Source of the DNA: Picochlorum sp. 'celeri'
Taxonomy: Eukaryota > Chlorophyta > Trebouxiophyceae
Assembly (NCBI GenBank): GCA_010909725.1
Contig: JAACMV010000028.1
Location: forward strand, 434,001-498,000
Direction: 5' to 3'
DNA: 64,000 bases
Shown here in pieces: positions 9,886 through 21,800 of this stretch. Both the position numbers and the translations under genes were made by a program. Every line of letters begins with the position of its first letter. The stretch's first letter is position 1. The notes below the pieces were generated by a model, which saw nothing but the letters and a program-made list of their open reading frames with translations, had not been told where the DNA came from and did no database searches.

Positions 9886-11649
9886 CAGAACAGAGTCGCG
9901 GACGCTCTTTCTAGAATGGGGGAGAGAGTGAATACCTTACAAACTTTCGAAAATGGAAAGCTTATCGATGTGACAATTATGCACATCACGGACAAACAAG
10001 AATTTGCTGAAGATATGGAACCAGATTGGTATAGAACAGAACTATGCCACAGTATTGGAGTGTCATTGGAAGATCCAAACGCAGTCCCTTTCATATTGCA
10101 GAACGTGGCAAGTCAAGTCACGCCGACGTATGATGATCAAGCATGGACAAAATATTTGCGAGAATATGTATTGACGAAAAATGGAGATTTTAGGAGCAGA
10201 GTTCTGGAGCAACATGATAAGATTGACCCTGATCAAGTCATCTTTGAACATGGATTACTCAGAATCGTGCAGCCTAATAAGCTTCCTCAGGTGATATTGG
10301 CAGTATCACAGAATACATCGCAGTTGAGGGACCGAGGTTAATTACAGAAATACATAACGCTTTTGGACATATTGGAAGAGACAGGCTATTGCAAGCCATG
10401 CAAACATTCTTTTACTGGACAAATATGAGACAGGACGTTGAGGATGTGGTACGACACTGTGAAGTATGCAGTAAATCGAAGAATATTAATCAGAAGCCTT
10501 ATGGCAAGGCTCAACCATTACCACACACCAAAGTACAGATGGGAAGAGATTACTATGGATTTGGTTTCAGGATTTCCTAGAATGAGGAAACGAAGCATGA
10601 CAGCATTTCTGGTGTTTGTTGACAGATTATCAAAGATGGTCAGAAACAGTACCTATACAGAAAGAGGGATTATCTACTAAAAGAATTGTAGAAGCGTTTA
10701 TCGATACGATATTCAAGTTACATGGAATGCCGAAAAGGATCATAACTGATCGAGCATCTACATTTACTGGAGAATTCTATCATGCAATGATGGACGTGTT
10801 TGGGACAAAGTTGTCTCACACTACAGCTTTTCATCCACAATCAGATGGACAGACTGAGAGAGCAAACAGAAGTATCATTGATATGCTGAGAGCATACTGT
10901 GCGAACAATATTACAGGATTGGGAGGAAATACTTACCATGGTGGAATTTGCATTGAACAGTTGCAGTGAGTACCAGTACTCAGACGACACCATTCTTCTT
11001 GAATTAGGAAGACATCCAGTATACCCATTTTGCAAAACGCATCTCAATTAATGGTATCAGACAGAGAGGATGTTAATGAAATTATTGAGGATTCAATCAG
11101 CTATACAGATGGCACAAGCTCATTGGAAGAAGCTCAGCGAAGACAAAAGAAGTCATTGGAGCTCGAGAAGAAGAGAACATGATATTCAAGTCGGAGATAA
11201 AGTTTATGTGAGTACAAGAACTTTAGACAACGCTTGGGACCAGGGCAAGCAAAGCTGTTTTCCAGATACATTGGCCCTGTAGTTGTGACTGAATTGATTG
11301 GCCCTAACAGCACAGTAAGCAGTAAGTAGTAATTGAATTGGGAAAGTATTGAATCGAAAGACGAATATAAATCGTCAAGAAGATGCGTCCAGTTCTCAAT
11401 GTGGAGTGGTTACAGAGATATGATCACCCAGTGAGAAAGAATACTACGTATCCAAAGATCAGAGAAATCACAGATATCGTTACTGATGAGAATCAAAACC
11501 AGATCTACAAGGTGAAGTACCATGAATTCTTCACCACAAGAAGAATCAGTTCCCGAAGTTGAATTAAAGCTCAGATATGGAGTTGACGAAGTACACGAGT
11601 TACTCAAGCAATACTCGAGACGGAGTATCCAACTAAATGGGGGAGAAAC
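9886..11649 (+). pseudogene. Integrase and C-terminal pol remnant of copy 1
   Basis: The integrase is split over several short frames (9916-10341, 10389-10580, 10616-10969 and others). Readable pieces are the HHCC zinc-binding region (QAMQTFFYWTNMRQDVEDVV, CEVCSKSK), the catalytic block containing DRASTFTGEFYHAMMDVFG and QSDGQTERANRSIIDMLRAY, and a C-terminal part ending near 11635 with YKVKYHE, which is faintly chromodomain-like. Most interruptions are single-base gains or losses relative to copy 2, for example an extra G in the run near 10333. Copy 2 is open across most of this region (33239-34123). Confidence 0.85.
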
Positions 11650-11847
11650 TGTAACAGCACAGATGATGCCTCAAGGCACTCTCTTATTAAGGAATCAAGC
11701 TACCAAGAAGATTACACAACATAACCATGAACCAGAATCTATACTCGAGGACTCATAAGATTAACTACCATTCTACTACATAACCATCGTGTAACACATT
11801 ATAATCAAGGCCTGTGTTACCAGGATACCAACATAGTGCAGTCTCTA
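11650..11847 (+). repeat. Truncated 3' LTR of Ty3/gypsy copy 1
   Basis: The 198 bp match LTR positions 1-199 of the 5' LTR, with one missing A in the CATAAACC tract. The match ends abruptly at CTCTA (11847), after which unrelated sequence starts. Confidence 0.9.
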
Positions 11848-12833
11848 TGCCTGAAACATTGAAAATGCAAGTTAGGAGAGCATTGGCACTATTCTCCCCG
11901 GAGCCCTACTCTTCTCTCGTATGCTGCGGTGTGTTATAAATCTTGTCAGTAACTACATGAAAGGCTGGTTGGGCTTGTTTTAGGATCCTTCCATACGAAA
12001 TGGTAGATAGCGATAGATATCGCCTGGTGAAAGGTATGATTGAAAGGAGCCGGAACAAATTTAAGCAACATGAATTCTTTAGGCATTCTTTCTCTGGTCT
12101 CCTTTAACTTTCAACGCTTGCAAAAATACTCATTTCCAGAAATTTTGTGTAAATTCCTTGCAATAAAAACCAGGTATGATAATGTTTCCTGAGAGGCCTA
12201 GTTTAAGGCCTCTTCCATACCTCCACACACGTGTTTCGAACCCGTTATATCTTCTCAGTACAGTTCTGACAGGTTCTCAGTCAGACTCACTCAAACAAGC
12301 AATCTAGCCATATAACATCTGTATGGTCATCGCTGGAGGGTGTTACTCACAGAGCAAATCTGTTGCAACCGCTTAGAGTCATGTGGAAAATTTCAACATC
12401 AAGTGGACGCCAGTAGAAAAAAACGTGTCCCTATCTTCTCCTGATGCTGGCATAGAATCTTACACAATGAAGTATTCAAATTGTCACAGCAGTTATACAT
12501 TTCAGAAGTTAAAAGCTCTACTTGTATCTCCCGTGCATAGACTGGCTACGAACAGCATCAAGGCAACCTGTTGATAGACATAGATCGCTAAATTATATAT
12601 AAATGACGCGTGTGTGTGCTCGCACACGTTGCTCGGAGTGCGAGAGTTTCTTTCCATTACCTCACTCCTGGTAAGGTCCTCGTGAGGGGTGAGGAGCAAG
12701 TTGTCTTGACTGACGTCTCCGATATCACATAGCATGTATACGTTTTACTTGCTTCAAGCTGTCCAACAGTGCCAGTGACAGTACCCCCCAGCCACAGTTC
12801 CAACTACTGCGCTAGTAAAAGTTGCTCCAGATG
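11848..12833. other. Gene-free interval downstream of the FN3 gene
   Basis: No gene is recognised. The interval includes a short GT/CA-rich imperfect palindrome near 12605-12630. It probably contains the 3' untranslated region of the minus-strand FN3 gene. Confidence 0.4.
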
Positions 12834-15800
12834 TCACACAAGTTGGCTTGTGTACCCATTTTCAAGGTACCAATCTGATGAAAGACATTGTATCTTGTAA
12901 AGAATTGTCTCCGATCCACCACCTTGCTCTGCGGTAGCTGAGATTCCAATTGATGAGAAGGTAACCGACGTAGAATCAATATTCAGGGCAGCTGATGGTC
13001 CAGTATTTTGCCCAAGTTCCGTGAGCAGGTTGTCTGAGGCTGTCTCAGCGATAATGTAGCACGAGTAGTCTGTATTGGATACAAGCCCAGTCACCTGCGC
13101 AGACACCTTGCCACCGGACACAGTGCCTGTCACTCCCACTCCTCCACATCGCAAGCTGCGCCAGCGGCAAGGCACTGCACCTTGTAGCCAATGGCCTCCG
13201 CAGATCCACCAGCCAACAGACTCGCTCGCCTCAGGAGTGATCGACACAGAGTCGACTGCCTTGGTCACAATGCCCTGGGGCGGCCGCAGGGTACGTGTTC
13301 TGGCTGAGCATGGCGGAGCACACCTTTGCTTCGGCTGTCTCGGCGATCACGTAGCACGAGTACGGCCGTGTTGGAGTCAAGCCCAGTCACCTTGACCGGA
13401 CACCTTACCACTGGATACGGTGCCAGCCACCGCACTGTCGTATCCCGTTCCACTCGTTTCGCAAGGCACGTCGTCACCAGCAAGGCACTGCACCTTGTAG
13501 CCAATGGCCTCCGCAGATCCACCAGCCACAGACTCGCTCGCCTCAGGAGTGATCGACACAGAGTCGACTGCCTTCATTGCAATGCCCTGGGGCGCCTCAG
13601 GGTACGTGTTCTGGCTGAGCTTGGCGGAGCAGGTCTTTGTTTCGGCTGTCTCGGCGATCACGTAGCACGAGTACGCCGTGTTGGAGTCAAGCCCAGTCAC
13701 CTGACCGGACACCTTACCACTGGATACGGTGCCAGCCACCGCACTGTCGTATCCCGTTCCACTCGTGTCGCAAGCCACATCGCCAGCAAGGCACTGCACC
13801 TTGTATGCTGTGATTGTCGTTGCCCCGCCCCCTGTTGATGGGTCAGCCTCAGGGCTATCGTCGTGGTGCTCACCGCCTTTGTCACAATATTGGCTGGTCC
13901 TGCTACCTGCGTCGCCTGGCTGAGCTTGTCCGAGCAGGTCTTTCCTGAGGCAGTCTCCGCAATCACATAGCACGAGTACGCCGTGTTGGACACCAGCCCA
14001 GTCACCTGACCGGACACCTTGCCATCGGACACGGTGCCAGCCACTGCTTTGTCGTATTCCGTTCCACTCGTGTCGCAAGCCACATCGCCAGCAAGGCACT
14101 GCACCTTGTAGCCAATGGCCTCCGCAGATCCACCAGCCACAGACTCACTCGCCTCGGGCGTGATCGACACAGAGTCGACTGCCTTCATTGCAATGCCCTG
14201 GGGCGCCGCAGGGTACGTGTTCTGGCTGAGCATGGCGGAGCACACCTTTGCTTCGGCTGTCTCGGCGATCACGTAGCACGAGTACGCCGTGTTGGACACA
14301 AGCCCAGTCACCTGACCGGACACCTTGCCATCGGACACGGTGCCTGCCACTGCATTGTCGTATCCCGTTCCACTCGTTTCGCAAGGCACGTCGTCACCAG
14401 CAAGGCACTGCACCTTGTAGCCAATGGCCTCCGCAGATCCACCAGCCACAGACTCGCTCGCCTCAGGAGTGATCGACACAGAGTCGACTGCCTTGGTCAC
14501 AATGCCCTGGGGCGCCGCAGGGTACGTGTTCTGGCTGAGCATGGCGGAGCACACCTTTGCTTCGGCTGTCTCGGCGATCACGTAGCACGAGTACGCCGTG
14601 TTGGAGTCAAGCCCAGTCACCTGACCGGACACCTTGCCATCGGACTCGATGCCAGCCACCGCACTGTCGTATCCCGTTCCACTCGTGGCGCAAGCCACGT
14701 CGTCACCAGCAAGGCACTGCACCTTGTAGCCAATGGCCTCCGCAGATCCACCAGCCACAGACTCGCTCGCCTCAGGAGTGATCGACACAGAGTCGACTGC
14801 CTTCATTGCAATGCCCTGGGGCGCCTCAGGGTACGTGTTCTGGCTGAGCTTGGCGGAGCAGGTCTTTGTTTCGGCTGTCTCGGCGATCACGTAGCACGAG
14901 TACGCCGTGTTGGAGTCAAGCCCAGTCACCTGACCGGACACCTTACCACTGGATACGGTGCCAGCCACCGCACTGTCGTATCCCGTTCCACTCGTGTCGC
15001 AAGCCACATCGCCAGCAAGGCACTGCACCTTGTATGCTGTGATTGTCGTTGCCCCGCCCCCTGTTGATGGGTCAGCCTCAGGGCTGATCGTCGTGGTGCT
15101 CACCGCCTTTGTCACAATATTGGCTGGTCCTGCTACCTGCGTCGCCTGGCTGAGCTTGTCCGAGCAGGTCTTTCCTGAGGCAGTCTCCGCAATCACATAG
15201 CACGAGTACGCCGTGTTGGACACCAGCCCAGTCACCTGACCGGACACCTTGCCATCGGACACGGTGCCAGCCACTGCATTGTCGTATTCCGTTCCACTCG
15301 TGTCGCAAGCCACATCGCCAGCAAGGCACTGCACCTTGTAGTCAATGGCCTCCGCAGATCCACCAGCCACAGACTCACTCGCCTCAGGAGTGATCGACAC
15401 AGAGTCGACTGCCTTCATTGCAATGCCCTGGGGCGCCGCAGGGTACGTGTTCTGGCTGAGCTTGGCGGAGCACACCTTTGCTTCGGCTGTCTCGGCGATC
15501 ACGTAGCACGAGTACGCCGTGTTGGACACAAGCCCAGTCACCTGACCGGACACCTTGCCATCGGACACGGTGCCTGCCACTGCATTGTCGTATCCCGTTC
15601 CACTCGTTTCGCAAGGCACGTCGTCACCAGCAAGGCACTGCACCTTGTAGCCTGTTATCACCGCAGCAGCTCCGCCATCAACGACTTCACTAGCTTCAAG
15701 GGAGATAGCAGATTGATCGACATTTTTTGATACTATATTCTGTGGAGATTGTATCTGGGTGTTTACCTCCCAGGATGATGAGCACGTCTTCCCTGCTGGT

Positions 15801-18800
15801 GTTTGAGCAATAACATAGCATGAATACATTGTGTTTGATAACAGGCCAGTGATAGTAGCAGATACTCTGCCATTTGATATGCTGCCAGTCACAGCGCCAG
15901 AGTACCCTACACCGGATGTATCACACACAACATCTCCAGCAAGACACTGTACTTTATACTCAACTTCATCCACTCCAGCCTCACTTGTCTTGGACTGTAC
16001 TTTGATAGAATCTGCCAAAACTTCAATAACCTGGATATTACTAACAGGTGATGGCAGAGTTTTCACATTTAGGACACCGGAACAAGCTTTGCTCGTATCA
16101 GTTATGGCGATAATGTAACACGAGTATGCTGCATTTGCAGAGAGACCTCCAACACCACCAGAAACTTTCCCATTCAAAACACTCCCATCAACAGATGAAT
16201 CATACCCAGAACCAGATTTTTCACAAGGAATATTAATACCCTGTAAACACTGCACCTTGTATTCTATCGCACCACCATCTGGCAGTATAGCTTCCGGTGT
16301 GATCGACTGGAAATCTATAGATTTTGTCACAATATTGGCTGGTCCTGCTACCTGCGTCGCCTGGCTGAGCTTGTCCGAGCAGGTCTTTCCTGAGGCAGTC
16401 TCCGCAATCACGTAGCACGAGTACGCCGTGTTGGACACAAGCCCAGTCACCTGACCGGACACCTTGCCATCGGACACGGTGCCTGCCACTGCATTGTCGT
16501 ATCCCGTTCCACTCGTGGCGCAAGCCACGTCGTCACCAGCAAGGCACTGCACCTTGTAGCCAATGGCCTCCGCAGATCCACCAGCCACAGACTCGCTCGC
16601 CTCAGGAGTGATCGACACAGAGTCGACTGCCTTCATTGCAATGCCCTGGGGCGCCTCAGGGTACGTGTTCTGGCTGAGCTTGGCGGAGCAGGTCTTTGCT
16701 TCGGCTGTCTCGGCGATCACGTAGCACGAGTACGCCGTGTTGGACACCAGCCCAGTCACCTGACCGGACACCTTACCACTGGATACGGTGCCAGCCACCG
16801 CACTGTCGTATCCCGTTCCACTCGTGGCGCAAGCCACGTCGTCACCATCAAGGCACTGCACCTTGTAGCCAGTGGCTCCACTCACCGTGTCAGACTCCGG
16901 GGAAATGGATGTGCTGTCCACTGACTTCGCTTGCACGTTTGAAGGTGATAGAATGTCCGTGATCTCTCTGAGCTTGTCCGAGCACACCTTTGCTTCGGCT
17001 GTCTCGGCGATCACGTAGCACGAGTACGCCGTGTTGGACACCAGCCCAGTCACCTGACCGGACACCTTGCCATCGGACTCGCTGCCTGCCACTGCATTGT
17101 CGTATCCCGTTCCACTCGTTTCGCAAGCCACGTCACCAGCAAGGCACTGCACCTTGTAGCCCAAAATTTGCTCCACTCCGCCTCCAGTTGAGGAGTCTGC
17201 CTGCGGCGTGATGGAGTCCTTGGTTTTCTCCTTTCTCTGGATATTCGCCGGTCCCCCAACCTTGGTGGCCTGGCTGAGCTTGTCCGAGCAGGTCTTTCTT
17301 GTGGCGGCCTCTACAATCACGTAGCACGAGTACGCCGTGTTGGACACAAGCCCAGTCACCTGCGCAGATACCCTGCCACCGGACACGGTGCCAGCCACTC
17401 CCGCTCCATCCACATTGCAAGGCACGTCGTCACCATCAAGGCACTGCACCTTGTAGCCCGTGATTGTTGACACCCCACCTCCGGACGGAACATCAGCCTC
17501 GGGCGTGATCGAGGACGAGTCCCACGCCTTGGCGACAATATTGCTGGAAGATGCAGGATACGTGTTCTGGCTGAGCTTGTCCGAGCAGGTCTTTCCTGAG
17601 GCAGTCTCCGCAATCACGTAGCACGAGTACGCCGTGTTGGACACAAGCCCAGTCACCTGACCGGACACCTTGCCATCGGACTCGCTGCCTGCCACTGCAT
17701 TGTCGTATCCCGTTCCACTCGTGGCGCAAGCCACGTCGTCACCAGCAAGGCACTGCACCTTGTAGCCAATGGCCTCCGCAGATCCACCAGCCACAGACTC
17801 GCTCGCCTCAGGAGTGATCGACACAGAGTCGACTGCCTTCATTGCAATGCCCTGGGGCGCCTCAGGGTACGTGTTCTGGCTGAGCTTGGCGGAGCAGGTC
17901 TTTGCTTCGGCTGTCTCGGCGATCACGTAGCACGAGTACGCCGTGTTGGAGTCAAGCCCAGTCACCTGACCGGACACCTTGCCATCGGACTCGATGCCAG
18001 CCACCGCACTGTCGTATTCCGTTCCACTCGTGGCGCAAGCCACGTCGTCACCAGCAAGGCACTGCACCTTGTATGCTGTGATTGCCGCGGCCGCACCACC
18101 AGTGGATGGGTCAGCCTCAGGGCTGATCGTCGTGGTGCTCACCGCCTTTGTCACAATATTGGCTGGTCCTGCTACCTGCGTCGCCTGGCTGAGCTTGTCC
18201 GAGCAGGTCTTTCCTGAGGCAGTCTCCGCAATCACGTAGCACGAGTACGCCGTGTTGGACACAAGCCCAGTCACCTGACCGGACACCTTGCCATCGGACT
18301 CGCTGCCTGCCACTGCATTGTCGTATCCCGTTCCACTCGTGGCGCAAGCCACGTCGTCACCAGCAAGGCACTGCACCTTGTAGCCAATGGCCTCCGCAGA
18401 TCCACCAGCCACAGACTCGCTCGCCTCAGGAGTGATCGACACAGAGTCGACTGCCTTCATTGCAATGCCCTGGGGCGCCTCAGGGTACGTGTTCTGGCTG
18501 AGCTTGGCGGAGCAGGTCTTTGCTTCGGCTGTCTCGGCGATCACGTAGCACGAGTACGCCGTGTTGGATTCAAGCTCAGTCACCTGACCGGACACCTTGC
18601 CACCAAACAGAGTACCAGCCACTGCTTTGTCGTATTCTGTTCCACTCGTGGCGCAAGGCACGTCGTCACCATCAAGGCACTGCACCTTGTAGCCAGTGGC
18701 TCCACTCACCGTGTCAGACTCCGGGGAAATGGATGTGCTGTCCACTGACTTCGCTTGCACGTTTGAAGGTGATAGAATGTCCGTGATCTCTCTGAGCTTG

Positions 18801-21800
18801 TCCGAGCACACCTTTGCTTCGGCTGTCTCGGCGATCACGTAGCACGAGTACGCCGTGTTGGACACCAGCCCAGTCACCTGACCGGACACCTTGCCATCGG
18901 ACTCGATGCCTGCCACTGCTTTGTCGTATTCCGTTCCACTCGTTTCGCAAGCCACGTCACCAGCAAGGCACTGCACCTTGTAGCCCAAAATTTGCTCCAC
19001 TCCGCCTCCAGTTGAGGAGTCTGCCTGCGGCGTGATGGAGTCCTTGGTTTTCTCCTTTCTCTGGATATTCGCCGGTCCCCCAACCTTGGTGGCCTGGCTG
19101 AGCTTGTCCGAGCAGGTCTTTCCTGTGGCGGCCTCTACAATCACGTAGCACGAGTACGCCGTGTTGGACACAAGCCCAGTCACCTGCGCAGATACCCTGC
19201 CACCGGACACGGTGCCAGCCACTCCCGCTCCATCCACATTGCAAGGCACGTCGTCACCATCAAGGCACTGCACCTTGTAGCCCGTGATTGTTGACACCCC
19301 ACCTCCGGACGGAACATCAGCCTCGGGCGTGATCGAGGACGAGTCCCACGCCTTGGCGACAATATTGCTGGAAGATGCAGGATACGTGTTCTGGCTGAGC
19401 TTGTCCGAGCAGGTCTTTCCTGAGGCAGTCTCCGCAATCACGTAGCACGAGTACGCCGTGTTGGACACAAGCCCAGTCACCTGACCGGACACCTTGCCAT
19501 CGGACTCGCTGCCTGCCACTGCATTGTCGTATCCCGTTCCACTCGTGGCGCAAGCCACGTCGTCACCAGCAAGGCACTGCACCTTGTAGCCAATGGCCTC
19601 CGCAGATCCACCAGCCACAGACTCGCTCGCCTCAGGAGTGATCGACACAGAGTCGACTGCCTTCATTGCAATGCCCTGGGGCGCCTCAGGGTACGTGTTC
19701 TGGCTGAGCTTGGCGGAGCAGGTCTTTGCTTCGGCTGTCTCGGCGATCACGTAGCACGAGTACGCCGTGTTGGAGTCAAGCCCAGTCACCTGACCGGACA
19801 CCTTGCCATCGGACTCGATGCCAGCCACCGCACTGTCGTATTCCGTTCCACTCGTGGCGCAAGCCACGTCGTCACCAGCAAGGCACTGCACCTTGTATGC
19901 TGTGATTGCCGCGGCCGCACCACCAGTGGATGGGTCAGCCTCAGGGCTGATCGTCGTGGTGCTCACCGCCTTTGTCACAATATTGGCTGGTCCTGCTACC
20001 TGCGTCGCCTGGCTGAGCTTGTCCGAGCAGGTCTTTCCTGAGGCAGTCTCCGCAATCACGTAGCACGAGTACGCCGTGTTGGACACAAGCCCAGTCACCT
20101 GACCGGACACCTTGCCATCGGACTCGCTGCCTGCCACTGCATTGTCGTATCCCGTTCCACTCGTGGCGCAAGCCACGTCGTCACCAGCAAGGCACTGCAC
20201 CTTGTAGCCAATGGCCTCCGCAGATCCACCAGCCACAGACTCGCTCGCCTCAGGAGTGATCGACACAGAGTCGACTGCCTTCATTGCAATGCCCTGGGGC
20301 GCCTCAGGGTACGTGTTCTGGCTGAGCTTGGCGGAGCAGGTCTTTGCTTCGGCTGTCTCGGCGATCACGTAGCACGAGTACGCCGTGTTGGATTCAAGCT
20401 CAGTCACCTGACCGGACACCTTGCCACCAAACAGAGTACCAGCCACTGCTTTGTCGTATTCTGTTCCACTCGTGGCGCAAGGCACGTCGTCACCATCAAG
20501 GCACTGCACCTTGTAGCCAGTGGCTCCACTCACCGTGTCAGACTCCGGGGAAATGGATGTGCTGTCCACTGACTTCGCTTGCACGTTTGAAGGTGATAGA
20601 ATGTCCGTGATCTCTCTGAGCTTGTCCGAGCACACCTTTGCTTCGGCTGTCTCGGCGATCACGTAGCACGAGTACGCCGTGTTGGACACCAGCCCAGTCA
20701 CCTGACCGGACACCTTGCCATCGGACTCGATGCCTGCCACTGCTTTGTCGTATTCCGTTCCACTCGTTTCGCAAGCCACGTCACCAGCAAGGCACTGCAC
20801 CTTGTAGCCCAAAATTTGCTCCACTCCGCCTCCAGTTGAGGAGTCTGCCTGCGGCGTGATGGAGTCCTTGGTTTTCTCCTTTCTCTGGATATTCGCCGGT
20901 CCCCCAACCTTGGTGGCCTGGCTGAGCTTGTCCGAGCAGGTCTTTCTTGTGGCGGCCTCTACAATCACGTAGCACGAGTACGCCGTGTTGGACACAAGCC
21001 CAGTCACCTGCGCAGATACCCTGCCACCGGACACGGTGCCAGCCACTCCCGCTCCATCCACATTGCAAGGCACGTCGTCACCATCAAGGCACTGCACCTT
21101 GTAGCCCGTGATTGTTGACACCCCACCTCCGGACGGAACATCAGCCTCGGGCGTGATCGAGGACGAGTCCCACGCCTTGGCGACAATATTGCTGGAAGAT
21201 GCAGGATACGTGTTCTGGCTGAGCTTGTCCGAGCACACCTTTGCTTCGGCTGTCTCGGCGATCACGTAGCACGAGTACGCCGTGTTGGACACAAGCCCAG
21301 TCACCTGACCGGACACCTTGCCACCAAACAGAGTACCAGCCACTGCCTTGTCGTATCCCGTTCCACTCGTGGCGCAAGCCACGTCGTCACCAGCAAGGCA
21401 CTGCACCTTGTAGCCAATGGCCTCCGCAGATCCACCAGCCACAGACTCGCTCGCCTCAGGAGTGATCGACACAGAGTCGACTGCCTTCATTGCAATGCCC
21501 TGGGGCGCCTCAGGGTACGTGTTCTGGCTGAGCTTGTCCGAGCAGGTCTTTCCTGAGGCAGTCTCCGCAATCACGTAGCACGAGTACGCCGTGTTGGACA
21601 CCAGCCCAGTCACCTGACCGGACACCTTGCCATCGGACTCGATGCCTGCCACTGCATTGTCGTATCCCGTTCCACTCGTGGCGCAAGCCACGTCGTCACC
21701 AGCAAGGCACTGTACCTTGTATGTTGCAGGCAGAGATGAAGGGGATTGATTTTGCTCGATCATGAGGAGGATATTCCTAACTCCAACAGATTGTGATGTT

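Larger units (their letters stand above)
6393..11847 (+). mobile_element. Ty3/gypsy LTR retrotransposon, copy 1 (3' LTR truncated)
   Basis: The order 5' LTR, gag, protease-reverse transcriptase-RNase H, integrase, 3' LTR defines a Ty3/gypsy element. The 5' LTR is 6393-6660; the 3' LTR starts at 11650 and breaks off at 11847, so about 70 bp of it and the right junction are lost. A candidate primer-binding site beginning TGGTTTCAGCTC lies two bases after the 5' LTR, and a GGGGGAGAA polypurine tract precedes the 3' LTR. Gag and the first two-thirds of pol are open; the integrase part is split by several single-base indels. The 5' flank (CAGGTAGGGATT) belongs to the repeat family of the 26-29 kb array. 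Confidence 0.93.

Noticed and set aside
13326..21465. Many plus-strand frames of 60-170 codons antisense to the FN3 gene
   Set aside because: They recur with the repeat unit and mirror it on the other strand; they carry no domain of their own.
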